This document shows, piece after piece, positions 17,670-26,057 of a stretch of 64,000 nt of DNA. Made by a program: the position numbers and the translations under genes. Position 1 is the first letter of the stretch; each line of letters begins with the position of its first letter. Under the pieces are notes generated by a model, which was not told the DNA's origin, searched no databases, and saw nothing but the letters and a program-made list of their open reading frames with translations. This stretch comes from an uncultured Prevotellaceae bacterium (GTDB lineage: Bacteria > Bacteroidota > Bacteroidia > Bacteroidales > Bacteroidaceae): NCBI GenBank assembly GCA_900316505.1, contig ONDH01000010.1:1-64000 (forward strand). Reading direction: 5' to 3'.

Positions 17670-18651
17670 TGGGAGCTCCGACAAGAGCCGTGACGCTATT
17701 GACGGGTAGTGCTCCTTCAAAGCCGGGCATACGTGCGACAAGATTGCATATCAATGCCAGACAAGCACCTGTCAGCATCGTGGCAGGCATCAAAACACGG
17801 TGGTCGCTCGTCTGGAAGATAGCACGGCACAAGTGTGGAACAGCCAAACCAATAAACATGATGGGACCACAATATGCCGTGACAATCGCCACGAGAATGC
17901 CTGAACAGCTGATGACCAGAAGACGGGCACGCTTCAGATTCAAGCCGAGGTTGCTGGCATAGTAATCACCCAGCAACAACAGATTCATGGTTTTGCAGAG
18001 CAACATGCTCAGCGGCAACAGCCCCGTCATCAAACCTACGAAAAGCATCATTTGGTCGCCCGACACTCGGGCAAAAGAGCCCAATCCCCACACAACATAC
18101 GCTTTCACGTCTTCCTCTGCCGAAAAGAATTTCAGCACACCGATGATGGCGGTGGCAAGGTAGCCTATCATCACACCGATGATAAGCAGAGTGACGTTGC
18201 CCTTCACTTTCTGCGACACATAAAGAATAAGTGCCATCACTGCCAACGAACCCACGATGGCAGCAATGGACATGGCTGCATCGCCCAAGTATCCAAGACG
18301 ACTTAATGCCACGCCACCCAGCGAGCCAGACATCAGCACGATGAAGGCGACGCCCAACGAAGCGCCGTTAGAGATACCCAACACCGATGGACCCGCCAAC
18401 GGATTGCGAAACACGGTCTGCATCTGCAAACCGCTCACTGCCAGTCCAGCTCCTGCCACGGTGGCAGTCAATGCCTGTGGCACACGCGAACTGAGAATGA
18501 TGTTGTGCCAAATTTCGGGCTGACTCTCATCACCGAAGAGTATGCACAAGATAGCGTCAATGGGAATATGAACCGTCCCCAACAGAAGGTTGAGCACGAA
18601 GAAAAGAAGGGTGCCGAGCAACAGCAATATGTATTTGGAAGCAATTTTCAT
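17626..18651 (-). CDS. btuC: FecCD/BtuC-family ABC permease
   Basis: 341 residues with about ten membrane helices, typical of cobalamin, heme and siderophore importers. Family motifs are RVPQALTATVAGAGLAVSG (about 55-73), QTVFRNPLAGPSVLGISNG, and GPIMFIGLAVPHLCR, the coupling helix that meets the ATPase. The ATG at 18651 overlaps the btuF stop (TGATG), so the two are coupled; an in-frame GTG one codon earlier is less likely. No ATPase gene follows, because the gene ends inside the convergent cbiJ-cbiD. B12 or another corrinoid is the likely substrate by context; heme or iron chelate remain possible. Confidence 0.85.
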   Translation of the reverse strand: MKIASKYILLLLGTLLFFVLNLLLGTVHIPIDAILCILFGDESQPEIWHNIILSSRVPQALTATVAGAGLAVSGLQMQTVFRNPLAGPSVLGISNGASLGVAFIVLMSGSLGGVALSRLGYLGDAAMSIAAIVGSLAVMALILYVSQKVKGNVTLLIIGVMIGYLATAIIGVLKFFSAEEDVKAYVVWGLGSFARVSGDQMMLFVGLMTGLLPLSMLLCKTMNLLLLGDYYASNLGLNLKRARLLVISCSGILVAIVTAYCGPIMFIGLAVPHLCRAIFQTSDHRVLMPATMLTGACLALICNLVARMPGFEGALPVNSVTALVGAPIIASVLFRRHQSIE

Positions 18652-19799
18652 CACTTCAACAGATGATAATAGCGTGGTTGATATGCTTTGTCCATCACTT
18701 CTGGATGGAAGATAGCCACCAAGTCCTGCAACAGCACATCAGGCTCTACGGGGGAGGACTCATAATAGGGTGTCTGCTTCATGTTGCAGTAGATGACGTG
18801 CTTGTCCCTGAACGCCTTGAACAGCTCGTTGCGAGGTTCTGAGGCTTTCAGCGCATCGTAGGAGAAATCGCCCTGATAACTATTGAGGATTCGCCAATAG
18901 TCGGCATGGGCAGCTGTGGCGTACATCTGCTCATACTCGATGGGCACTCCACCGGTGTTGTCATCCTTAAGAATATATTCTGCACCAGCATCACGAAAGA
19001 GCTGTGCCAGATGATTCTTTCCGCCCACGGCAAACCAGTTGCCGCCATGCATCTCGCCACTGAACACGGTGGGGCGTTCCGTCGTCTGTGAAACTTTCTC
19101 TGCCAAAGCGAGGTAACGCTTCTTGATGCCCTCGAACAGCTCCTCGGCCTCCTTTTCCTTGCCGATGAACAGTCCCACATACTTCATCCACTCTGCCTGT
19201 CCCAACGGATGTGACTCCTTATAACCCAAATGAGGTATCATCGTCACTCCCGTCTCCTTGATGGCATCGTAGCCACCCCGTTTAAAGGGCGAAATGAAGA
19301 TGACCTCGGGATTGGCAGCCAATATCAACTCTGTGTCAAAATTGCCTTCCATTCCTATTTTTACAATCTTTCCATCGTCCACTCGTTGACGGATGTCCTT
19401 GTTAAAGAGGTTCTTCGTGCCCGTAATGCCTTTCACCTCGTCAAGCGCATCGAGCGCAATGAAGTTGGAGAGTTGGAGCATCGTCATCACAATAGTCCGC
19501 TCCACAGGCACCTCCACCCTCGTGTAATCCTCTGGCACCTCTACCTCTGTCCCTTTCTGCACCAAGGCAAAGTGATAACTCACAGGCATGCGGTCTTCAT
19601 CCGTCTGCGGGTCAGCCACATCAACAAGTTTCACACCATTCGCCAAGGTCTTCACTCGAAAACCCTTGGCATAATCCAACAACATGGTTGAAGCAGAGTC
19701 AGCATCTGCAGTTCCTTTCTGTCCAGAAGGAACAGGTTTGCAAGCTCCCAGCAAAAACAGACAGACAAGCACTAACGTGAATGAATAAAAACACTTCAT
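18651..19799 (-). CDS. btuF: ABC importer substrate-binding lipoprotein, BtuF/FepB-like
   Basis: 382 residues from MKCFYSFTLVL, with lipobox LLGAC and acylated Cys. The start is fixed by a TATCTTTG -7 box at 19818-19825, which leaves no room for the in-frame ATGs upstream in a translated leader of normal length. The body is a class III periplasmic-binding-protein fold: VERTIVMTMLQLSNFIALD, TELILAANPEVIFISPFK, and a long middle helix before FSGEMHGGNWFAVGGKN. It delivers ligand to the coupled BtuC permease. Position next to the corrin genes suggests B12, but the riboswitch of the region does not lie upstream of it. Confidence 0.82.
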   Translation of the reverse strand: MKCFYSFTLVLVCLFLLGACKPVPSGQKGTADADSASTMLLDYAKGFRVKTLANGVKLVDVADPQTDEDRMPVSYHFALVQKGTEVEVPEDYTRVEVPVERTIVMTMLQLSNFIALDALDEVKGITGTKNLFNKDIRQRVDDGKIVKIGMEGNFDTELILAANPEVIFISPFKRGGYDAIKETGVTMIPHLGYKESHPLGQAEWMKYVGLFIGKEKEAEELFEGIKKRYLALAEKVSQTTERPTVFSGEMHGGNWFAVGGKNHLAQLFRDAGAEYILKDDNTGGVPIEYEQMYATAAHADYWRILNSYQGDFSYDALKASEPRNELFKAFRDKHVIYCNMKQTPYYESSPVEPDVLLQDLVAIFHPEVMDKAYQPRYYHLLK

Positions 19800-19817
19800 A
19801 AGCATTTGATTGATATG

Positions 19818-19825
19818 CAAAGATA
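19818..19825 (-). promoter_or_regulatory. -7 promoter box TATCTTTG for btuF-btuC
   Basis: An exact TAnnTTTG match on the minus strand, 18 bases before the chosen btuF ATG. Confidence 0.65.
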
Positions 19826-20020
19826 GATAAAAATGAGAAAATGAAAGAATGAAAAAATGAAAAATGTGAGTTTTTGTCCACCAAGAATAAACTTTTGGAA
19901 AAAGAGGTGGTCATAATAAGTGAAAGTTGACAGTTGACGGTTGACAATTAGATGGAAGACTATTAACAAACAACTATTCTTTTATAAACCAAAACACTTA
20001 ACACTTAAAAAACAAACAGC

Positions 20021-20485
20021 ATGAAGAAATTGATTCTCACCATGATGGTGGCGATGATTTCGCTCACATCATTTGCTCAGTTCGGTGGTGGCGGACAGCG
20101 CCGCGAGTTCAAACCCGAAGATCAGGCTACCCGTCGTGCAGACCAGATTAAGGAGGCTGCCAAAATCTCTGACGAGCAGTACAAGAAAGTGTACGACCTC
20201 TATCTGAAGCAGGCTCAGGAGCAGCAGGCTCGCATGAAGGAGGCTCAGGAGAAGGGCGAGCGCCCACAGTTTAACCGCGAAGAAATGCAGAAGCAACAAG
20301 AGGCAACAAACGCTGCGCTGAAGGAAATTCTGACCGCAGAGCAGTTTGCAGCTTATGAGAAGGCTCAGCAGGAGCGTCGCCAGCGTATGGGACAAGGCGG
20401 TGGCGGCTTCGGCGGTGGCGGCGGCTTCGGTGGCGGTCGTCCACGTGGACAAGGTGGTCAGCGTCCACAGGGTCAGAACATGTAA
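20021..20485 (+). CDS. DUF4890-like secreted protein with Gly-rich tail
   Basis: 154 residues. A signal peptide (MKKLILTMMVAMISLTSFA) is followed by a charged helical body with RRADQIKEAAKISDEQYKKV, YDLYLKQAQEQQ and ALKEILTAEQFAAYEKAQQE. The last ~35 residues are almost pure Gly with Arg, Gln and Phe. The body resembles DUF4890 periplasmic proteins and loosely the Spy/CpxP type of helical periplasmic protein, where LTxEQ motifs recur. No enzymatic motif is seen. It is a tandem paralogue of the next gene and has its own terminator. A function in envelope stress or metal binding would be a guess. Confidence 0.75.
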   Translation: MKKLILTMMVAMISLTSFAQFGGGGQRREFKPEDQATRRADQIKEAAKISDEQYKKVYDLYLKQAQEQQARMKEAQEKGERPQFNREEMQKQQEATNAALKEILTAEQFAAYEKAQQERRQRMGQGGGGFGGGGGFGGGRPRGQGGQRPQGQNM

Positions 20486-20524
20486 TTTTAGACTCAAATT
20501 CATTAACTTAAAAGGGATTACTGA

Positions 20525-20564
20525 AGAGATGCATCATTTTTCTTGATGCATCTCTCTTTTTTTT
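20525..20564 (+). terminator. terminator after the first DUF4890 gene
   Basis: A 12-bp perfect stem AGAGATGCATCA/TGATGCATCTCT is followed by CTTTTTTTT. Confidence 0.9.
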
Positions 20565-20666
20565 CACTTTTTCTTTAAACCTTTTGTTTCTGCAAGCGTC
20601 TTATCCAACGAAAGTACTACCTAATCGTATCTTTTAACTAAACTTTTTAATTAAACTTATTCAATT

Positions 20667-21065
20667 ATGAAGAAAATCATTCTTACTCTGATGTTGGCGG
20701 TTGTATCGCTTTCATCATTCGCACAGTTCGGTGGCGGACAGTTCCAAATGCCAAAACCTGAGGAAATGGCAACTCGTCGTGCAGATCAAGTAAAAGAACA
20801 AGTGAAGGACGCAGGTCAGCTTACCGACGACCAGTACAAGAAGGTGTATGACCTTTATCTGAAGCAGTCAAAGGACATGCAAGCTAAGATGAATGAAGGT
20901 GGTGGCGGTTTCGGCGCTTTCAACATGGAAGATATGCAGAAGCAGCAGGAAGCTACTAACAAGGCACTGAAGGAGATTCTCTCTGAGGAGCAATTCAAGG
21001 CTTACCAGAAAGCTCAGGAAGAAATGATGAAACGCTTCCAGCAAGGTGGCGGATTTGGTGGATAA
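20667..21065 (+). CDS. DUF4890-like secreted protein, tandem paralogue
   Basis: 132 residues, with the same plan as its upstream neighbour: signal peptide MKKIILTLMLAVVSLSSFA, an ATRRADQVKEQVKDAGQLTDDQ helix, KKVYDLYLKQS, and EATNKALKEILSEEQFKAYQ. The Gly-rich part is shorter and partly moved to the middle (NEGGGGFGAF), with a short GGGFGG end. The two genes clearly arose by duplication, yet each is flanked by its own strong terminator, so they are probably expressed separately. No function can be assigned from sequence. Confidence 0.75.
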   Translation: MKKIILTLMLAVVSLSSFAQFGGGQFQMPKPEEMATRRADQVKEQVKDAGQLTDDQYKKVYDLYLKQSKDMQAKMNEGGGGFGAFNMEDMQKQQEATNKALKEILSEEQFKAYQKAQEEMMKRFQQGGGFGG

Positions 21066-21080
21066 GCTCCCCAACACATA

Positions 21081-21124
21081 CAAATAAAAGAGGCTCGCAG
21101 ATGATTGCGAGCCTCTTTTATTTG
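21081..21124. terminator. bidirectional terminator
   Basis: A perfect 19-bp stem (CAAATAAAAGAGGCTCGCA and its complement) with a 6-base loop. T-runs lie on both strands within the stem. It separates the DUF4890 gene from the convergent lipoprotein gene. Confidence 0.9.
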
Positions 21125-21169
21125 TAATAATTATTGATTACTTGTTAAGAGCGAGGATTTCAATTGCCG

Positions 21170-21985
21170 TCATTCTTTCACGACATCCTTCACAAGACGA
21201 ACAGGCGTCTCGAATGCACTAACCCTGCAACCTCTGTTAGGCCATATTCCCCAATCTCCGATGCTCAAGTGGCTATCCTTTGTTGACCAATATTCACCTC
21301 CGGTTGGCAGGCCATCCTTAGAGAACGCGAAGCTGGTTAAAGGCAGGAATACTGCACCGGCATCTTCCATCTTCTGCCAAGTGGCGGCATCATACTGGTT
21401 GATGAGAGTGAGGTCGGTTGAATCAGTTCTGTTTGTCACGTAAATTTTTTCCTCCCACTCGATTTTAGCTGTATCGGCCAGCGACTGGAACGGAACGTCC
21501 TCGGGCTGCTGCCACTCGTCGGGAAGAATGATTACACCCTTCGCATTTTCAATTCTGCCGAATGCCACAAGGTTGATGGCATTGGGACGCTTCGCGAATA
21601 GGTATTCCCACTCTTCGGGATTGAGTGTGCGCCACTTCACGTCCTCGCCACCATTGGCGATGGGATTGATGCCCCAGTCCGTGAATACGGTGTCTTCTTC
21701 TGCACAACGTTCGTAGGTTGGATTGTCACCAGTACCCCAGCCAAACACGTCGAATGTGTCCATTTCGCTCCATTTCACATCTTTGCTACCCAGAATTTCC
21801 CACTGGTGAGCAGCGAACTGAAGCGTGCCTGTAGATTTGGTGTACTGCAGGTTGCCGCTCGAGAACTTCACTTGCTGAGTTTCACTTACAGAGAACAGGC
21901 CATTGATAGTGCCCACTTCCTCCTTCTCGCAGCTTGCCAACAGCATGCCGGCGCAGAGTGCGCCAAAGAAAAGAAATTTCTTCAT
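21170..21985 (-). CDS. lipoprotein with FISUMP-like (major paralogous) domain
   Basis: 271 residues from MKKFLFFGALCAGMLLASC; a longer frame exists upstream but lacks a signal peptide. Cys19 is the likely lipid anchor. The mature part begins GLFSVSETQQVKFSSGNLQY and continues with DVFGWGTGDNP, WRTLNPEEWEYLF, GVIILPDEWQ, AGAVFLPLTS and GEYWSTKDS. This series of aromatic and turn motifs is the signature of the FISUMP-type domain found in large paralogous families of Fibrobacter and Bacteroidota. It is presumably cell-surface; ligand unknown. The gene stands alone between two terminators. Confidence 0.72.
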   Translation of the reverse strand: MKKFLFFGALCAGMLLASCEKEEVGTINGLFSVSETQQVKFSSGNLQYTKSTGTLQFAAHQWEILGSKDVKWSEMDTFDVFGWGTGDNPTYERCAEEDTVFTDWGINPIANGGEDVKWRTLNPEEWEYLFAKRPNAINLVAFGRIENAKGVIILPDEWQQPEDVPFQSLADTAKIEWEEKIYVTNRTDSTDLTLINQYDAATWQKMEDAGAVFLPLTSFAFSKDGLPTGGEYWSTKDSHLSIGDWGIWPNRGCRVSAFETPVRLVKDVVKE

Positions 21986-22035
21986 GATGGAATAGGTTTT
22001 AGAATGATAGGTAAATAAATATAATTTAATGTAAA

Positions 22036-22073
22036 AGGAGGCTCGCATCGCCCGAGACGAATACGAGCCTCCT
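22036..22073 (-). terminator. terminator after the GGGtGRT gene
   Basis: A 10-bp stem AGGAGGCTCG/CGAGCCTCCT, with a short inner pairing, followed on the minus strand by a short T-run. Confidence 0.65.
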
Positions 22074-22099
22074 CGTTTTTATTCAATTAGTAATGTGTA

Positions 22100-23110
22100 T
22101 TACTTGTTCAAAGCAAGAGCCACGTTCACGGCGCATGCTACAGTGCAACCAACCATTGGGTTGTTACCGATGCCGAGGAAGCCCATCATCTCAACGTGAG
22201 CAGGAACTGAAGAAGAACCTGCAAACTGAGCGTCAGAGTGCATGCGGCCGAGGGTGTCGGTCATACCGTAAGATGCTGGACCTGCAGCCATGTTGTCTGG
22301 GTGCAGCGTGCGACCTGTACCACCTCCTGATGCTACTGAGAAGTAAGGCTTGCCAGCGAGGACACGCTCCTTCTTGTAAGTACCAGCCACTGGGTGCTGG
22401 AAACGGGTTGGGTTGGTAGAGTTACCTGTGATGGAAACATCCACGTTCTCCTTCCAAAGGATAGCCACGCCTTCACGAACATCGTCAGCGCCGTAGCAGT
22501 TCACCTTGGCACGAGGACCATCAGAGTAAGCCTTGGTCTTCACCACCTTGAGTTCGCCAGTGAAGTAGTCGAACTGAGTCTGCACGTATGTGAAACCATT
22601 GATACGAGAGATAATCATGGCAGCGTCTTTGCCAAGACCGTTGAGGATGCAACGGAGTGGCTTCTTGCGCACCTTGTTTGCCATTTCAGCAATCTTGATG
22701 GCACCTTCTGCAGCTGCGAATGACTCGTGACCTGCGAGGAATGCGAAGCACTCAGTCTCTTCGCGGAGCAGACGTGCAGCGAGGTTACCGTGACCGATAC
22801 CCACCTTGCGGTCGTCAGCCACAGAACCTGGAATGCAGAATGCCTGCAGACCGATGCCGATGGCCTCGGCAGCGTCGGCAGCGTTCTTGCAGCCCTTCTT
22901 CAAAGCGATGGCAGAACCTACCACATAAGCCCACTTTGCGTTCTCGAAGCAGATGCGCTGAGTTTCTTCACATGTCATGTATGGATCGAGACCTGCCTTC
23001 TCGCAGATTTCGTTAGCCTCTTCGATAGAGGAAATGCCGTTCTCGTTCAAAGCAGCAAGAATCTGCTTCATGCGACGGTCTTGTGATTCGAATTTCACTT
23101 CTCTAATCAT
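22100..23110 (-). CDS. GGGtGRT protein (conserved, function unknown)
   Basis: 336 residues. The motif that names the family, ASGGGTGRTLHPDNMA, lies near residue 265. Other conserved stretches are ENAKWAYVVGSAIALKKGC, GIGHGNLAARLL, CFAFLAGHESFAAAEGA and STNPTRFQHPVAGTYKKER. Several cysteines occur but no classical iron-sulfur spacing is clear. The gene follows the NifU-like scaffold gene with 14 bases between them and has a strong AAGGAGG site, rare in this phylum. The pairing with a NifU-like protein is recurrent in anaerobes; a role with iron-sulfur or radical chemistry is inference only. Confidence 0.85.
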   Translation of the reverse strand: MIREVKFESQDRRMKQILAALNENGISSIEEANEICEKAGLDPYMTCEETQRICFENAKWAYVVGSAIALKKGCKNAADAAEAIGIGLQAFCIPGSVADDRKVGIGHGNLAARLLREETECFAFLAGHESFAAAEGAIKIAEMANKVRKKPLRCILNGLGKDAAMIISRINGFTYVQTQFDYFTGELKVVKTKAYSDGPRAKVNCYGADDVREGVAILWKENVDVSITGNSTNPTRFQHPVAGTYKKERVLAGKPYFSVASGGGTGRTLHPDNMAAGPASYGMTDTLGRMHSDAQFAGSSSVPAHVEMMGFLGIGNNPMVGCTVACAVNVALALNK

Positions 23111-23116
23111 AGTCTG

Positions 23117-23126
23117 TTTCCTCCTT
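23117..23126 (-). promoter_or_regulatory. strong Shine-Dalgarno site before the GGGtGRT gene
   Basis: The minus strand reads AAGGAGGAAA seven bases before the ATG and overlaps the stop of the preceding gene. Few genes in the window have such a site, so this pair may be translated at unusually high or coupled rates. Confidence 0.6.
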
Positions 23127-23826
23127 ATTCTTTACGTGGGTCAATAGATTTAACAACTCCCTGTTCTGGCTTCGTGCGGCCATAAGTGCCAGTGACGCTC
23201 TTGAGTGCCTCATTAGCATCCATGCCCTTCTTCACGGCCTCCATGAACTTGCCCATGTGAACATACTCATAACCACAAACCTCGTTGTCTGAATCGAGGA
23301 ACATCTTAGTGATGTAACCCTCAGTGAGCTGGAGGTAGCGAGTGCCCTTCACCTTAGTGCCGTAGAGTGTACCGCACTGAGAAACGAGACCCTTGCCGAG
23401 GTCTTCCAGACCTGCACCGATGACGAGACCACCCTCGGAGAAGGCAGACTGTGTGCGGCCATAGACAATCTGGAGGAAGAGTTCGCGCATAGCAGTGTTG
23501 ATAGCATCGCAAACAAGGTCAGTGTTAAGTGCCTCGAGGATGGTCTTGCCAGGGAGAATCTCAGATGCCATAGCGGCAGAGTGAGTCATACCCGAGCAAC
23601 CAATTGTCTCGACGAGACATTCCTCGATAATACCTTCCTTCACATTGAGAGACAGTTTGCAGCAGCCTTGCTGAGGTGCACACCAACCGATGCCGTGTGT
23701 CATACCTGAGATGTCCTTAATCTCTTTTGCCTGAATCCACTTTCCCTCTTCTGGGATGGGAGCTGGACCATGATTAGGACCTTTGGCTACACAGCACATT
23801 TCTTGTACTTCTTTTGAATAAACCAT
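23125..23826 (-). CDS. NifU/IscU-like iron-sulfur scaffold partner of the GGGtGRT protein
   Basis: 233 residues. The central part carries a scaffold-like pattern: GWCAPQQGCCKLSLNVKEG, then VETIGCSGMTHSAAMASEIL and later DLVCDAIN. The GCSGMTHS segment resembles the GC(A)S cluster-ligand loop of IscU/NifU. An extra C-terminal segment (YITKMFLDSDNEVCGYEYVHMG) and an unusual N-terminus with two cysteines (EMCCVAKG) set it apart from ordinary IscU. It is the first gene of a two-gene operon with the GGGtGRT protein and has a TAATTTTG promoter box 60 bases upstream. Confidence 0.82.
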   Translation of the reverse strand: MVYSKEVQEMCCVAKGPNHGPAPIPEEGKWIQAKEIKDISGMTHGIGWCAPQQGCCKLSLNVKEGIIEECLVETIGCSGMTHSAAMASEILPGKTILEALNTDLVCDAINTAMRELFLQIVYGRTQSAFSEGGLVIGAGLEDLGKGLVSQCGTLYGTKVKGTRYLQLTEGYITKMFLDSDNEVCGYEYVHMGKFMEAVKKGMDANEALKSVTGTYGRTKPEQGVVKSIDPRKE

Positions 23827-23882
23827 AATTGTAAACCAAATTTATTTAATTAATAAATGTGTGTTTTCATCAAAAATGCTTG

Positions 23883-23890
23883 CAAAATTA
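23883..23890 (-). promoter_or_regulatory. -7 promoter box TAATTTTG for the scaffold/GGGtGRT operon
   Basis: A TAnnTTTG match on the minus strand, with a leader of about 55 bases. Confidence 0.5.
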
Positions 23891-24018
23891 GTAATAAAAA
23901 ATAAGAAGAGCGCAGAAAAAAAGGAAAAACTTTTCAAATGCCACCTTTTTTTTGCTCAAGAACGGGAAAAGCAGTAACTTTGTCGCTCCAAACATGCATT
24001 TGTTTCATCTATAATATG

Positions 24019-24026
24019 TAACTTTG
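24019..24026 (+). promoter_or_regulatory. -7 promoter box TAACTTTG for the DUF6057 operon
   Basis: An exact TAnnTTTG match 23 bases before the ATG. A second TAACTTTG lies at 23975-23982, so two start sites are possible. Confidence 0.6.
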
Positions 24027-24048
24027 CATCAAATTCACATGAGCAAAC

Positions 24049-26010
24049 ATGAGCAAAAAAAACAATCATAGAAGAGATATAGCAGCGGAGACGAAAAAGC
24101 CCCCTTTAACCCAACAAAAAGTACAAACTAGCAAGAAAGAGAAGAAGCCCCTAAGCCTAACAACCGGAGCATCAGTGTGCATCGCCATCATTGTCACGGT
24201 GACAGTGGCAGTTTTGGGTGTTTACCATCTGATTGTACGCAACAGTGACATGCTGTATATGGCACAAAGCAAGGATTTCTTTTCCTTTGACTCCACTTTC
24301 CGTGCAGATTGCATGCACACACCTGGTGGATTCATCAGTTGGGTGTCTTCTTTCCTTACACAGTTTTTCTTTCACCCCTCACTCGGTGCCTCCATCATGG
24401 TGGTGATCTGGGTGGTGAGCATCTGGTTGAGCAAATTCACGTTCAGGGTTAAGATGGCATGGATGGCTGTGCTGGCAATTCCAGCCGTATGCCTGTTGGT
24501 CAGCACCATCGACACGGGCTATTGGTTATACTACTGTAAGCAGACGGGGTATTGGTTTTACGGAACGCTGGGCTATCTGTTCACGAACCTGCTGGTGCTC
24601 TTCCACTCTTGCTTCAAGAAGAAATTCGACTGCATCTTCGTAACTTTCCTGATTGCGGTAACCTACCCGTTCTTGGGATGGTACACATTGCTGGCGCTGC
24701 TGTATGTGGCTGTCCTTTCCCTCTGCCATATGAAAACGGACGACTCTTTGGCAAGCAAGATGCTGCTGCCGCTGATTCCCTTGGTGCTAATTGGCATCAC
24801 GCCGTTGGTGTGCTATCAATTCTATTCCGGTGTACGGTTTGAAGATATGTGGATGGCGGGATTCCCTTTCTTCGAGAACGACAACGTGACCAGCTTTACA
24901 CCATCCATCCCATTCATCGTGTTAGCGGCAGTTCCCCTACTCTTTCCCTTCTTACCAAAGAAAGTGGAGAACAGCACGGGCATGACATGGGGCATCACAC
25001 TGGTCACGACGGCTGTATTGGTGCTGTCATGGTTATGGGTGGAGAAGAGCGACTTCCAAAACTACAATTATCATGCCGAGATGAGGATGTACCGTGCTAC
25101 CGAGGAACAAGATTGGGACAAGGTGCTGGACGAGATGAGTAACATCCCCGGTGATGCTTCCCGCGAGATGGTGCTATTCAAGAACATTGCCTTGATGAAC
25201 AAAGGCGAGATGGGTACAAAGATGTTCAAGTACAATAATATGGGTGAGCCTCCAACAAACGGGTTTGACACATTGCGCGTACATATGGTGCAGACTGCAG
25301 CCCCACTCATCTACTACTATCACGGCAAGACCAACTTTGCTCTACGCTGGAGCATTGAGAACAGCGTTGAGTTCGGCTACGATTACGACCACCTGAAAAT
25401 ATTGGCACGTTGTGCATTGGTGAACGGCGAAATGGAGATGGCAAAGCGCTATTTGAACATTTTACAGTCAACACTCTACTATCGTGATTGGGCAGAACGT
25501 TTAATGCCCATCACCGAAAAACCTGAACTAATCAAGAAATTCAAGGAGTTTGACAGTGTGCGTGAATTGCGCGACCACATGGGAACCGTGCTTGATGGAG
25601 ACAATGGTTTGTGTGAGATGTACCTGCTCACCTATTTCAGTCAAACGATGAACAAGGATAGCAAACTATTACAAGAGCTAACCTTGAACTATGCATTGAT
25701 ACAGAAGGACATACAATTGTTCTGGCCGCGTTTCTTCCTCTATGCTCAAATGCACCAAGGGGAACCGATGCCGATACATTATCAGGAAGCAGCCATCTTG
25801 TATGGGAATTTGGAGCCCGAAAGTGCAGACATCTCCACGATGCCTTTCCAAGAGGAAGTGAAGAAGAGTTATGAAGGCTTCCACAACATGACACAATCAT
25901 TGCTGCAAGCAGGATTGGATTCGGATGCGATTGGCGAAGCCACTAAGAGCACCTACGGCAACACCTTCTACTGGTTCTACTTCTTCTGCCGTGACGTGCA
26001 CTCGTATTAA
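24049..26010 (+). CDS. DUF6057 family membrane protein, copy 1
   Basis: 653 residues. A lysine-rich cytoplasmic N-terminus (1-38) precedes a first membrane helix (about 40-62), then a loop with FISWVSSFLTQFFFHPSLG, and about nine more hydrophobic segments up to residue 335. The remainder is soluble and helical, probably extracytoplasmic, with repeat-like pairs such as MRMYRATEEQDWDKVLDEM and LKILARCALVNGEMEMAKRY that look like TPR units. It ends with YGNTFYWFYFFCRDVHSY. The third gene of this operon is a shorter paralogue with the same plan. I know no function for DUF6057; a membrane assembly with the CXXCH lipoprotein between them is suggested by synteny. Confidence 0.78.
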   Translation: MSKKNNHRRDIAAETKKPPLTQQKVQTSKKEKKPLSLTTGASVCIAIIVTVTVAVLGVYHLIVRNSDMLYMAQSKDFFSFDSTFRADCMHTPGGFISWVSSFLTQFFFHPSLGASIMVVIWVVSIWLSKFTFRVKMAWMAVLAIPAVCLLVSTIDTGYWLYYCKQTGYWFYGTLGYLFTNLLVLFHSCFKKKFDCIFVTFLIAVTYPFLGWYTLLALLYVAVLSLCHMKTDDSLASKMLLPLIPLVLIGITPLVCYQFYSGVRFEDMWMAGFPFFENDNVTSFTPSIPFIVLAAVPLLFPFLPKKVENSTGMTWGITLVTTAVLVLSWLWVEKSDFQNYNYHAEMRMYRATEEQDWDKVLDEMSNIPGDASREMVLFKNIALMNKGEMGTKMFKYNNMGEPPTNGFDTLRVHMVQTAAPLIYYYHGKTNFALRWSIENSVEFGYDYDHLKILARCALVNGEMEMAKRYLNILQSTLYYRDWAERLMPITEKPELIKKFKEFDSVRELRDHMGTVLDGDNGLCEMYLLTYFSQTMNKDSKLLQELTLNYALIQKDIQLFWPRFFLYAQMHQGEPMPIHYQEAAILYGNLEPESADISTMPFQEEVKKSYEGFHNMTQSLLQAGLDSDAIGEATKSTYGNTFYWFYFFCRDVHSY

Positions 26011-26057
26011 ATCGAGAAATAATGAATTCATGATTGATAATTGACATTTGAATAAAT

